Source: Nemertoderma westbladi (Eukaryota > Xenacoelomorpha > Nemertodermatida > Nemertodermatidae). Taken from it: 52,702 nt of DNA. Made by a program: the position numbers and the translations under genes. The stretch spans positions 1 to 52,702 of the forward strand of contig JAUCBJ010007228.1 of the NCBI GenBank assembly GCA_032718475.1. Direction: 5' to 3'. The notes below the pieces were generated by a model, which was not told where the DNA came from, ran no database searches, and saw nothing but the letters and a program-made list of their open reading frames with translations. Position 1 is the stretch's first letter. The number at the start of each line of letters is the position of its first letter. Of this stretch, positions 12,078-20,623 are shown one piece after another.

Positions 12078-12473
12078 TTGGAATATTCGAGAAGATTAAA
12101 CTTCGGTCCGGAAGGACACAGGCAGACTGCAGGACATACTGTAGGCCTTACTGCACATACTATAAGCCATGCTGGCAGAGATAGTGTAGGTGATAGGGTA
12201 GCGCAGACAACGGGATTAGACCCGGAAGTCGCAGTATACATACCGGTAGGTAGGCAAGAAGTGGATAGGCCTATACCGGTACCTGCACACCAGTATGACT
12301 ACAATATGCAGGGACATAACATATACCCAGGGGAGGGGGGATTTATTGCAGATAGGTGTATGGGCCCCAATATATTAACATCAACCCCAGTACCAAACAT
12401 AACACTGGTGGGGGGGGGGGATAGGGTGACATTCCCCCATTACAATATCAACAATACACTTAACCGAGAATGA
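12078..12473 (+). CDS. Open frame preceding BEL Gag core (possible Gag N-terminal part)
   Basis: Open from at least 12078 (no ATG) to TGA 12471-12473, overlapping the ATG of the Gag core as ATGA. The composition is Gly/Thr/Pro rich with no family signature. It may be the N-terminal part of Gag joined by a frameshift, since a -1 slip or splicing would fuse it to the downstream frame. A short G run at 12410-12420 lies inside it. Weakly supported. Confidence 0.3.
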   Translation: MEYSRRLNFGPEGHRQTAGHTVGLTAHTISHAGRDSVGDRVAQTTGLDPEVAVYIPVGRQEVDRPIPVPAHQYDYNMQGHNIYPGEGGFIADRCMGPNILTSTPVPNITLVGGGDRVTFPHYNINNTLNRE

Positions 12474-13729
12474 GAACATCGAACCCCTTGGACCATAACA
12501 GGTCGTGCAACACGGAGATATGGAGGGGGCCGTTACCCCCAATGATATATCCGACACAGAGAAAATCAACAGGCCCGATGGGTGGACCATACCCAATAGG
12601 AGAGTCTGTACAGCATCCCTCGAACCCATTGGAAGCACAGGCGATGGGAATGGCAACACATATCGATGCGCTCAAGACCAGGATAGAGCTACCACCAGTT
12701 GAGCCATTTAAATTCGACGGAAGCAGACTGGAAGAATACCTGCAATTCCGACGCATGTACAGCAAGGATATATTAACTAAGAACCTGACGCAGGCGGAGT
12801 GCCTAAAATATTTACAGGTATACACAGGAGGCCCAGCGTACGACATCGTGAGGCAGTATCAGGGCATCAAGGGTGGCTTCACGACTGCATGGCGGGCCCT
12901 AGACAGGGAATACGGACACCCAGCCAAGATCATCCGGCAGACCCTCAAGGGAATAACATCGGGTGGCCGACAGGATAACCCTGTTAGTATAAAGACCTTC
13001 GCGAATAAGGTTGAGAAGGCGTTAATCGTGCTGAAGACGCTAGACGCGCCATACAAACTCAACGCATCTAATAATATCACCACGATAGCGCAGGCACTGC
13101 CGATCTGGCTACGGAACAAGTGGAGGAAGATCACCTTCTCCACACGGGAGAAGAAAGTTGCGGAACTGGGCCTAGAGGAAATGTCGAACTTCCTCAATTA
13201 CGAAGCAGAGTTGATCACGGACCCAGTCTACAGTGAGGATAGTTTGGGGAAGGCGCCGAAGACAGAATACAACAGGACAAAACCCGAACATAATCCGGCA
13301 GATCCATTCCCGAGAGTGAGACAGTCGCTACCACATGCGGCCATGCAGGGGACTGCTAGTCCACAGTTAGTTGGGAGTAGGGCCACACCGTGGCAGGGAC
13401 AGAAACAAAATAACAACACAAACAAACATAATCCCAACATACCCAGTAGGCCGAATCCAAATAACCAAAACACTAAACCGGTAGATATGAATCTACGCGC
13501 AATACGTGAAGGGCTATACAGGGAGCGCTACAATCCAGGATACGAATGTCAATTGCATAGGGATGGAACCCATAAGACCATGAGTTGTAAGCATTGGCAA
13601 GCGTTGCCTAAACAAGATCATGCAGCCTACGCGGATACTAACGGACTATTTCATCGATGTGTGGTAGAAGGACACAGATTTGGAGAGTGTAGAGAAACAG
13701 CGATAGGAGACGATGAGACTGGAGGCTAA
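12470..13729 (+). CDS. BEL/Pao-type Gag core protein
   Basis: 419 residues from ATG 12470 to TAA 13727. Near residues 75-130 it has the pattern KFDGSRLEEYLQFRRMY, then NLTQAECLKYLQVYTGG.AYDIV and TAWRALDREYGHP. This order is typical of the capsid region of BEL/Pao Gag (DUF1759 type): a substrate-like F.G(D/S)..E...F patch, a helix with K..YL, and W..L...YG. The C-terminal ~80 residues have a Cys/His cluster (YECQLHRDGTHKTMSCKHW and FHRCVVEGHRFGECRE) resembling the zinc-binding end seen in BEL Gags. The product would form the cytoplasmic particle. The reading frame is identical to the protease frame downstream, separated only by TAA. Confidence 0.75.
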   Translation: MRTSNPLDHNRSCNTEIWRGPLPPMIYPTQRKSTGPMGGPYPIGESVQHPSNPLEAQAMGMATHIDALKTRIELPPVEPFKFDGSRLEEYLQFRRMYSKDILTKNLTQAECLKYLQVYTGGPAYDIVRQYQGIKGGFTTAWRALDREYGHPAKIIRQTLKGITSGGRQDNPVSIKTFANKVEKALIVLKTLDAPYKLNASNNITTIAQALPIWLRNKWRKITFSTREKKVAELGLEEMSNFLNYEAELITDPVYSEDSLGKAPKTEYNRTKPEHNPADPFPRVRQSLPHAAMQGTASPQLVGSRATPWQGQKQNNNTNKHNPNIPSRPNPNNQNTKPVDMNLRAIREGLYRERYNPGYECQLHRDGTHKTMSCKHWQALPKQDHAAYADTNGLFHRCVVEGHRFGECRETAIGDDETGG

Positions 13730-13732
13730 ACT

Positions 13733-14575
13733 ATGGCTACGAGCACGACGGGAGCAAGGATAAAGAGGAAAGTACTACTCAGGGTAGTACCAGTGAGGAT
13801 AACAGGAAAGGGTGGCCGATCAGTCACAACATTGATGCTGATCGACAGCGGAGCAGCCTTCACTCTGGTGGAAAATTGTGTGGTCGAGGAGATTGGGTTA
13901 CAGACGAGGCCGAGTAGGATGGCGGTAACTACTATCTCGAGTAAGGATGAGGTCCTGGAGATGAGGACGGGATGGTGCGTGATATCAGCAATAGCACCAG
14001 GATGTGACTATGGGGCGACCATCGACCCCATTCAGATTATAGAATCGATTAACATAAATGCCAGGAGACCAACTAAGATCGAGGTCGAGCAATACCGGTT
14101 CCTAGACGATATCAATTTCTCAATACCGAAAGTGGACGTCTCGAAGGTATCCATCATAGTCAGAATGGATTGTCCGACGGCCCACGAGAGAGTAAGGATC
14201 ATATTCGGGGAGAATAAACAGCGAGATCCGACAGCAATTCTCACACCTTTCAGATGGACACTTAGCGGCCCAATTAAAACCAAGATTCCATCCAGGGTGT
14301 CAGAGACATCAGGGTGCATGCTATCAGGCACCGTTGAGGATGTAGAGGAGAAACCAGAGACGGGCGATGGGGAGGTCCCATTTGAGAAGCGGCCCGAGGA
14401 AAGATACCAGGAGTTGGGTATAGATCTGGAACCACGCATAGTGGAGGGTGGTGAAAGGATAGAGGATAGTTCCAGAGAAATACCGTCGGTAGATAAGTTA
14501 GGAGGGGAAGTAACAGCAAGAGAGTGGGCGGAGGAGAATGGATTCGACGCGGAAGACTTAGAGACGATGGGGTGA
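13733..14575 (+). CDS. BEL/Pao-type aspartic protease
   Basis: Starts at ATG 13733, 3 nt after the Gag stop and in the same frame. After a basic N terminus the sequence VLLRVVPVRI...TLMLIDSGAAFTLV gives the hydrophobic-hydrophobic-DSG active site of a retropepsin in the BEL (DUF1758) form, around residue 40. A later RWTLSGPI matches the GW.L.G.. segment after the BEL protease. It would process Gag in the particle. The C-terminal ~90 residues are acidic with no recognised domain. The frame ends at TGA 14573 but remains open beyond it to 14989, so the stop may be leaky or a recent mutation. Confidence 0.75.
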   Translation: MATSTTGARIKRKVLLRVVPVRITGKGGRSVTTLMLIDSGAAFTLVENCVVEEIGLQTRPSRMAVTTISSKDEVLEMRTGWCVISAIAPGCDYGATIDPIQIIESININARRPTKIEVEQYRFLDDINFSIPKVDVSKVSIIVRMDCPTAHERVRIIFGENKQRDPTAILTPFRWTLSGPIKTKIPSRVSETSGCMLSGTVEDVEEKPETGDGEVPFEKRPEERYQELGIDLEPRIVEGGERIEDSSREIPSVDKLGGEVTAREWAEENGFDAEDLETMG

Positions 14576-14989
14576 AACAAGGATGTTCCCGGAAAGTATC
14601 GGTATGAGGATGGAGAAGAGTGGACGGCGAGATGTCCGAAGAAGTGTCCGGAGGAGATGCCTGTCCGGTTGAGAGGCATACCAAAAAGGGGAAGGTCAAA
14701 TAAGAAGACAAGATGGAAAGGTATAGGATTAGTATTATCCATTCTGTTATATCTATTCTTTCGATTTCTTTTCATTCTACCGCAAGGTGACGACAAGATG
14801 AGGGGTGGCATTTTGCTGCCAGAGGACCATGAGGAAATCAAGAAGGCGACCGGAAGACCCGATTTTAGGGTGGTGGAGGAGGGAGAATCAATTCCTAGAG
14901 AGTTGGAATTGGCAAGGAGAGTGCGGCGAAGGATAAGAGGACCTACAGGGAGGCAGTGGGAGAGTGCCTGCTGGAAGAATCGCCCTTGA
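14576..14989 (+). CDS. In-frame extension of the protease frame with a hydrophobic segment
   Basis: This directly follows TGA 14573-14575 in the same frame and is open for 138 codons: KYRYEDGEEWTARCPKKCPEE, a basic linker, a strongly hydrophobic stretch (IGLVLSILLYLFFRFLFIL, ~14724-14780), then a charged C terminus. Where an ordinary BEL element would begin its RT, no RT motif is visible. It could be remnant Pol-linker or a membrane-anchored product made by readthrough. Family unknown. An internal ATG at 14657 could start it alone. Confidence 0.4.
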   Translation, partial: NKDVPGKYRYEDGEEWTARCPKKCPEEMPVRLRGIPKRGRSNKKTRWKGIGLVLSILLYLFFRFLFILPQGDDKMRGGILLPEDHEEIKKATGRPDFRVVEEGESIPRELELARRVRRRIRGPTGRQWESACWKNRP

Positions 14990-15760
14990 AGTTTAGTCGT
15001 CCAATATGTTGGACTGAAGGGGGTGGGAATGAGGGCGAGACGCCCTTCTCACAAATAAATAATTATATAAATAATAAATAAAATAATAAAATAAGAAGTG
15101 AGATAGTAGAAAGTTAGAAAGTAATAGTAGTAGATAGTTAGATAGTAAGTAGTAGTTAGAAAGTTAGTAGAAGTTAGTAAGAGTAAGAGGAGAGTTAGAA
15201 GTAGGCAGAAATTAGGGAGTGTGGTATATAAACATACCATGGGAGTAGGAGTGTACATAGTACCGTTAGAGTTAGAAGTAGTCAGAAGATAGGGAGTGTG
15301 GTATATTGACATACCACGAGTAGTAGCAGGGTACATAGTACCGGAGTAGCAGGGTACATAGTACCAAAAGAGAGTAGAGGGGTTGTGGGCACTGAAAGCG
15401 CCACATAGAACGAGAGTAGAGGGTATGGTATGTAGGTATACTATAGAAGTAGTAGAGGAGGGGTTGTGGGCACCGAAAGTGCCACGTAGAAAGAGAGTAG
15501 AAGGTATGGTATGTAGGTATACCATAGAGGTAGTAGCAGAGGGTTTGTGGGCACCAAAAGCGCCACGTAGTGAGAGAGTGAAGGGTGTGGTATGTAGGTA
15601 GTAGGTAGTAGCATTTTGTAGGTAGTAGTAGTATTAGGGTACATAGTACAGTAGTAGGGTGCATAGGACTTAAGGCCGTCATTGGATACCACCGAGCCAA
15701 ATAACTTGTAGTATAATATAAATATTGTTACTGCTGTACTGCTGTACTGTACCGCATATC
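14990..15760 (+). other. AG-rich non-coding zone of the BEL element
   Basis: Contains short GTAGTAG/GAAGTTAG repeats and TA-rich runs, and repeated hairpin-like GGTA(T)GTA..TACC motifs (ACATAGTACC at ~15258, 15330 and 15354). No gene seen apart from the tandem repeat described separately. Strong purine bias on this strand ends near 15700, where the LINE-derived part begins. Confidence 0.6.
15382..15624 (+). repeat. 81-bp tandem repeat, 3 copies
   Basis: Units start at 15382, 15463 and 15544 with (G/T)TTGTGGGCAC and carry CCACGTAG and GGTATGGTATGTAGGTATAC. The unit is 27 codons long and open on the plus strand (GLWAPK.PR..RVEGMVCRY), but no start or domain supports translation. Confidence 0.85.
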
Positions 15761-15854
15761 ATATTGAGTAATTGCATTGCTGTATTGACTATTTTGGTGT
15801 TTGCCGGTCTACTAGCTATTGATCGATCTGGCACACTTAAGCCAGTTCGCTTCG

Positions 15855-16946
15855 ATGGGGGAGAGCAATGTAATCCTTGACCATGTCCTCTGCTTTGCTT
15901 GGCAGAGAGTACATAAAGGCGCTGTTTTTGACGATGTTGTCGACTCCATGACCTGCTGGCCCTCGTTTAAAACGCCGGACATCGAAAACGCGAGATCATC
16001 CGTTCTATCACTCATTTCCGATAGAGATGTGACTAAGAAATTTGCTACGAAATACAATGGTGATAATAAGCGCAAAAAATATATTTGCGATATCCTCTCG
16101 ATTTTTGAACTCCAAGCATTTAAGAACCTCGATCCTCGCCCTCAATTTGTAGTGGAGGACTTTACTCTTCTGCCGCCAGTTAACCCAGCAGCTTCTACCT
16201 TATCGCAGCTAGTGCAGGAAATGGGGGCGCTCAAAGACCGCGTTGCCTGCCTTGAGCATGGCAATAAAGTGATGGTTAGTTCCCGTTCCTTTGCCGAGGT
16301 TTCAACTCCGGCTCCCGTTGGCAACCAGACCTCGCTTGGCCCCGATTCCAGTTCGAATCAATCACGTAACAGGCGGCAGCCGCCGAAACAAGTTAAGATG
16401 GTAAACCGAGATCTATCGAATGGAGCACCTGCACACCAACCAGCACCGATCGATGACACTCAGGAAATTATAACGGTGGAAGACACGGGTACTGACGACG
16501 GGATGACAACAGTTGGCCGTAATGGTCGACCTCTACGTTTCACCTCTCGCCCCCAGCCCCAGCCACACCGTCCAAAGGCAGTTATAGGCACCGGTACTAC
16601 ATCGGGGCTTAAATCGGTACCCCGTCGATCCTACATTTTCGTTTCCCGTTTGGACTTAGGTGAATCAACTGAACGACTGTGTCAATTCGTTAAATCTGCA
16701 TTCGAGGTTGATGTAACCTGTGATGAAGTGCAGACAAGGGCCACCGAGTATAAATCGTTCAAGCTTGGCTGCTCGCATGAAACCGCAGCAATTCTAAAGG
16801 ATGAAGGTAATTGCGGGAAGTGGCCATCCGGCATGGTTATCCGAGAATGGACTGGCGGCCACAGAAATCCTTCCGTCCCTGCCAAGCTTCCGCCGATATC
16901 TTTGTCTACTGCTGGGGTCGCTGGCGAAGCATCTAACACTCAATAA
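15855..16946 (+). CDS. LINE ORF1 (nucleic-acid-binding)
   Basis: 363 residues from ATG 15855; the frame is open 12 codons further up to a TTG. The N-terminal ~110 residues are compact (LCFAWQRVHKGAVFDDVVDS, DVTKKFATKYNGDNKRKKYI). A short helix with LVQEMGALKDRVACLEHG (~residues 125-142) is a likely coiled coil. A disordered Ser/Pro/Gln section follows, then a C-terminal SYIFVSRLDLGESTERLCQF...WPSGMVIREW block at ~residues 255-340. That block is the RRM-like/ORF1 C-terminal pattern seen in CR1/L2-type LINEs. It would bind LINE RNA. It sits 3 nt upstream of ORF2. The frame is intact. Confidence 0.7.
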   Translation: MGESNVILDHVLCFAWQRVHKGAVFDDVVDSMTCWPSFKTPDIENARSSVLSLISDRDVTKKFATKYNGDNKRKKYICDILSIFELQAFKNLDPRPQFVVEDFTLLPPVNPAASTLSQLVQEMGALKDRVACLEHGNKVMVSSRSFAEVSTPAPVGNQTSLGPDSSSNQSRNRRQPPKQVKMVNRDLSNGAPAHQPAPIDDTQEIITVEDTGTDDGMTTVGRNGRPLRFTSRPQPQPHRPKAVIGTGTTSGLKSVPRRSYIFVSRLDLGESTERLCQFVKSAFEVDVTCDEVQTRATEYKSFKLGCSHETAAILKDEGNCGKWPSGMVIREWTGGHRNPSVPAKLPPISLSTAGVAGEASNTQ

Positions 16947-16949
16947 TCA

Positions 16950-19523
16950 ATGCGAATCGCGACCTATAACGCAAACTCCGTTCGGACTCTATCAAGTAGA
17001 TACGTGATTTCTGAACTCGCGAAGGCTAACGATATAATTTTATTACAAGAAACTCTCCTTACCAAACAGGACTTGGGGATTCTCGATACGCTATCCATTA
17101 ATCATTACGGGCGAGGCTCCTCTCCTGTTGACTTGGAATCCGATATCCTTATCGGAAGGCCACACGGTGGCCTCGGAGTCCTATGGAATAAAAGCTTCGG
17201 TGATGATTGTATTGAAATTGTTGATAAATCTGACCCTCGTCTAATGATAATTAAAGTTACTCCGCCTGGTACCGGTGAGGAGTTTTATATAATTAATGCA
17301 TACTTACCTTATGAGTGTGCCGATAACGCTGACGATTATCTCGATTATTTAGCCAAGATAGTTACCATTGCGGAGACTCTAGATAACAATAATGTATGCA
17401 TACTAGGGGATCTCAACGCTCACCCAAGTCGTCCATTTTTTCGTGAGCTCTCTAATACCTGTATGGAGTCAGGTCTCATGATACTGGACACACTCATGTT
17501 ACCCTCGGAATCATTTACCTTCGTTGGAGCAGCCCAAGGATCTACTTCATGGCTGGATCACTGCGTCTGCACCGGGTCGATGAAACATAGAATAACAGAT
17601 ATAGTAATAAACTACTCACTAGTATTCGACGACCATTTACCAATGTGTGTTGAAATAAACTGTGAACGTATCATCCCCCTGGACAAACTGGAGCCGTCGA
17701 TTCCGATTCCATTTACTCGACCACTCTGGAACTCAGCATCAGCGTTTAAACTCGGCTGCTACTCAGCTTCTACCGACACCGAACTGGCTAAAATTATTAT
17801 ACCACATGAAGCCCTATCCTGTAGGGACCCATCTTGCAATAATCCAACTCATAAGGGTGAGTTAAACTCGTTATATAATGGAGTTGTGTCTGCTCTACAT
17901 TCATCAGTAACGGGTAATATCCCAGTTAGTATCCCGAAACCTGCCTGTAGTCCAACCCAAACATCTGTTCCTGGGTGGAATGACCAGGTGAGCCACCTCC
18001 ATCGCATGGCCCGCTGTAGTTTCCTCGACTGGCGTGCGAACGGTAGCCCCCGGAACGGCCCACTGTTCCACTTAATGTGCTCAACGAGGGCACAATTTAA
18101 ACGTCAGCTGCGCCTTATTAAACGTACCTCCGAAACAATTCGCTGCGATAAGTTAGCGGAAGGCCTATTGGATAAAAACTGTTATAAGTTCTGGCAAAAT
18201 GTCAAGAAGGACAACACGATAAAGTCCCCTCCAGCGACTACAATCGGTGGAGCATCTGGCACTCAGAACATTGCTAACATGTGGGAACTCCATTATCGCA
18301 CTATATTTAATTCGGCAACAACTCCGGCGCCCGCGCCCCCTGCGGCTTCGGTGCCCACCTGGATGCCCCCTGCAGCTTCGGTGCCCACCTGGGTGCCCCC
18401 CTCGACTTCGCTTCCCACCTCGGCGCCCCCTGCGGCTTCGGTGCCCACCTGGGCGCCCCCTGCGGCTTCGGTGCCCACCTGGGTGCCCCCCTCGACTTCG
18501 CTTCCCACCTCGGCGCCCCCTGCGGCTTCGGTGCCCACCTGGGCGCCCCCTGCGGCTTCGGTGCCCACCTGGGCGCCCCCTGCGGCTTCGGTGCCCACCT
18601 GGGCGCCCCCTGCGGCTTCGGTGCCCACCTGGGCGCCCCCTGCGGATTCGGTACCCACCTGGGCGCCCCCCTCGACTTCGGTGCCCACCGGGACGCCCCC
18701 ATCGGGTTCAGTGCCCCCGCCTGCGCCCACTTCGGCTTCGATACCAACCTCAACCTGGGCGAATCCGCTGGGTGCGGTTCCCACCTGGCTGCCCCCTTCG
18801 ACATCGGAGCCCCCTTCGGTGTCTCCGACGGTTACCACACCATCGCTGGTGCCCCCTACGGTGCCCCCAACGATACCTAATTCCGATCCGCATGTGCACC
18901 CTTCAGTACCTCCACCGATAGCTGAGGCAGTGTACTTAAAAGAGATTCTCTTTTCCGAGGATATGGTAGTTTCGCCAAACGAAATTGCTGAGCTCATTCG
19001 GAAGTTGGATAGAAATAAAGCGTCCGGTCCTGACAACCTAACCGCGGAACATATTATTTATGCCAGTAAACGGATTATGGTGCTTTTTTCATTAATTTTT
19101 ACCGGTTTTAATATTCATGGTTTTTTATCTCCTAGTATGATATCGTCTTATATATCACCGGTAATTAAAGATAAAACCGGTGATACTACAGACAAGAGTA
19201 ACTACCGTCCTATTGCGGTTTCAAATATAATATGTAAAATATACGAATTGTTCATTTTAAGGCGAATTGATTGCTTACTGGCTACAACAGATAACCAATT
19301 CGGTTTCAAAGACAAACTAGGGACTGAACTTTGTGTCTATACGCTAAAAGAGATTATTAATTATTACTTAATTAATGGTTCTAATTTGTATATATCCTTC
19401 TTAGATGCTTCCAAAGCATTCGACAATGTAGATCATTCTAAATTATTTTCTAGATTATTTGAACGTAAAGTACCGATTTTTATTATTAGGTACGAGTACG
19501 AGGTAAGTATGGAGAGGAGGTGA
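16950..19523 (+). CDS. LINE ORF2: APE endonuclease and truncated reverse transcriptase
   Basis: 857 residues from ATG 16950. Residues 1-240 are an apurinic-type endonuclease with [39 protein letters not shown] and FDDHLPM in the standard order. Residues ~455-645 are a proline-rich decapeptide array. The RT begins around residue 680 with [10 protein letters not shown], then [26 protein letters not shown], and motif [14 protein letters not shown] (~residue 820). The frame runs into foreign purine-rich sequence just after KVPIFIIR, so motif B, the catalytic (F/Y)xDD motif, thumb and 3' end are absent. The endonuclease looks intact; the polymerase cannot be active. The family resembles CR1/L2/Jockey-type elements, clade unresolved. 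Confidence 0.85.
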   Translation: MRIATYNANSVRTLSSRYVISELAKANDIILLQETLLTKQDLGILDTLSINHYGRGSSPVDLESDILIGRPHGGLGVLWNKSFGDDCIEIVDKSDPRLMIIKVTPPGTGEEFYIINAYLPYECADNADDYLDYLAKIVTIAETLDNNNVCILGDLNAHPSRPFFRELSNTCMESGLMILDTLMLPSESFTFVGAAQGSTSWLDHCVCTGSMKHRITDIVINYSLVFDDHLPMCVEINCERIIPLDKLEPSIPIPFTRPLWNSASAFKLGCYSASTDTELAKIIIPHEALSCRDPSCNNPTHKGELNSLYNGVVSALHSSVTGNIPVSIPKPACSPTQTSVPGWNDQVSHLHRMARCSFLDWRANGSPRNGPLFHLMCSTRAQFKRQLRLIKRTSETIRCDKLAEGLLDKNCYKFWQNVKKDNTIKSPPATTIGGASGTQNIANMWELHYRTIFNSATTPAPAPPAASVPTWMPPAASVPTWVPPSTSLPTSAPPAASVPTWAPPAASVPTWVPPSTSLPTSAPPAASVPTWAPPAASVPTWAPPAASVPTWAPPAASVPTWAPPADSVPTWAPPSTSVPTGTPPSGSVPPPAPTSASIPTSTWANPLGAVPTWLPPSTSEPPSVSPTVTTPSLVPPTVPPTIPNSDPHVHPSVPPPIAEAVYLKEILFSEDMVVSPNEIAELIRKLDRNKASGPDNLTAEHIIYASKRIMVLFSLIFTGFNIHGFLSPSMISSYISPVIKDKTGDTTDKSNYRPIAVSNIICKIYELFILRRIDCLLATTDNQFGFKDKLGTELCVYTLKEIINYYLINGSNLYISFLDASKAFDNVDHSKLFSRLFERKVPIFIIRYEYEVSMERR
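18319..18900 (+). repeat. 30-bp minisatellite coding [10 protein letters not shown] repeats in LINE ORF2
   Basis: The unit GCGCCCCCTGCGGCTTCGGT plus GCCCACCTGG is repeated about 12 times with high identity, followed by ~7 degenerate units. The frame is kept (10 residues per unit). It lies in the linker between endonuclease and RT, lengthening it by ~190 residues. Variants include [10 protein letters not shown] and [10 protein letters not shown]. Confidence 0.9.
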
Positions 19524-19893
19524 TGGCGCGTAAGAAAGTGAGAGGAGTGCAATTCAAGTGTGGGGAGCGAGCAGTAAGAGAGAGAGTAAGGGACGATAGG
19601 GTCCATAAGAGAGAGTAGAGTGAGGTTAGAGTGAGTTCAGAGTGAGAGTTTTTGAAAATTGTGTGAACAGTCCACAATTGTCTCGAACAGAAACGTCAGA
19701 TATCTTGGTGCAACTTAGGTTGCGATTGCACCAAGAAGGGATAGCAATATCTTACCCAGAGGGAGCGGCCTGGAAAGCCGACTCTGAGAAAAGAACTCCA
19801 CCCCACACCCGATAGTAGATCGGGTTCCAGCGGAATTGAAGCGCACTTGAGGTTGATGCTATCTTCTCACCGGGAAGATAGCATGGGGGGGGG
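19490..19893 (+). other. BEL element 3' internal region with polypurine tract
   Basis: Purine-rich sequence with no gene. A consensus 5' splice site (GAG/GTAAGT, GT at 19503) lies just after the LINE junction. A 9-bp hairpin GGTGCAACTTAGGTTGC(G)ATTGCACC lies at ~19708-19734. The last 10 bases before the LTR are mostly G (ATGGGGGGGGGG), serving as the plus-strand primer tract. Confidence 0.65.
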
Positions 19894-20569
19894 TGTAAGC
19901 GGATTCAATTCCGCCTCATTACCCACCAGAAAATGGGGTAGTGGCATTTTCAGCAATATGTTGGAGATACGAGATTAGCAATATTAATCTCGTATCACAA
20001 CCAACATTTGGGGGGGGGGGGCAACACAAGCCCCGAAGCCACACACAAAGGAAGGTTAGAGGTCAAACCACCTCGGAGGGGACACAGCTAGTAGAGGCTA
20101 GCAGCAGAGGGGAAACACTCCCAGAGAGTGCCAGGGTGAGAAGTAGGATATTAGCCAATAGGGGGGGAGGAAAGCACGTGATAGGGCACAGGAGAGCATC
20201 CATTAGGTAACAGGCCAAAGTAGCGTAGGAGGTAAAGCAATATTGGTATATCAATCATATATTACCTCTCGTTACCGGTTTGTGATTCAGTTAGTTAGTT
20301 ACCCAGTTTTAGTGCAGACCGGTAACATTGTTTCACCGTCATCAACATCGGCTGTCAGCAATATTGACTATTACCGGTTCCAATCATAAACACTTATCTG
20401 CCATCATATATTATTGTGTTATTATTATTATATATTACAACGCAAAGAAACAACATCAAACTTTGAACGCTTTCTCCAACGGCCTCGGCCAAACTATCAG
20501 TAACACCATCCCAGCCAACGGTGACGCGTATAAACAACCTACCCGGTCGGGATCTCTGATCCCGTCACA
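19894..20569 (+). repeat. 3' LTR
   Basis: Matches 8623-9299 over its full length. By-eye differences are limited to the G-tract length (~8739/~20010), one G at ~20160, T/C at 20224, A/C at 20276 and A/G at 20338. It ends CCCGTCACA and is followed by TAAAC (20570-20574), the target duplication. Confidence 0.93.
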
Positions 20570-20623
20570 TAAACTTACTTGACTGTTGTGATAGTAATAG
20601 GCATTCAGCTACGATCTTAAACT

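Larger units (their letters stand above)
15760..19489 (+). mobile_element. 3'-truncated APE-type LINE segment inside the BEL element
   Basis: Holds ORF1 (15855-16946) and most of ORF2 (16950-~19489). Base composition shifts from purine-rich BEL sequence to balanced sequence around 15700-15760, and back to purine-rich right after the RT is cut at ~19489. There is no LINE 3' UTR or poly(A). LINEs normally lose 5' sequence, so a copy with intact 5' ORFs and no 3' end is atypical. The 5' limit is approximate. Confidence 0.75.
8623..20569 (+). mobile_element. Complete BEL/Pao-type LTR retrotransposon carrying a LINE segment in place of Pol
   Basis: Total length is 11,947 bp, bounded by LTRs 8623-9299 and 19894-20569 and the TAAAC duplication. 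The internal part holds a leader, an N-terminal gag region, an Asn-rich stretch, a BEL-like Gag core, an aspartic protease, an AG-rich tandem-repeat zone, LINE ORF1 and truncated ORF2 (~15760-19489), then an AG-rich 3' region and a G tract before the 3' LTR. No BEL RT, RNase H or integrase was found. The LTRs differ at only about five positions by eye, so insertion was recent. The element must have used enzymes from another copy, unless the LINE part was gained afterwards. Confidence 0.9.

Noticed and set aside
14032-14841. 269-codon minus frame opposite the protease
   Set aside because: Shadow of the protease frame, which has DSG and downstream BEL signatures.
18247-19036. Long plus- and minus-strand frames over the [10 protein letters not shown] array
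   Set aside because: Shadows of the 30-bp minisatellite in LINE ORF2.
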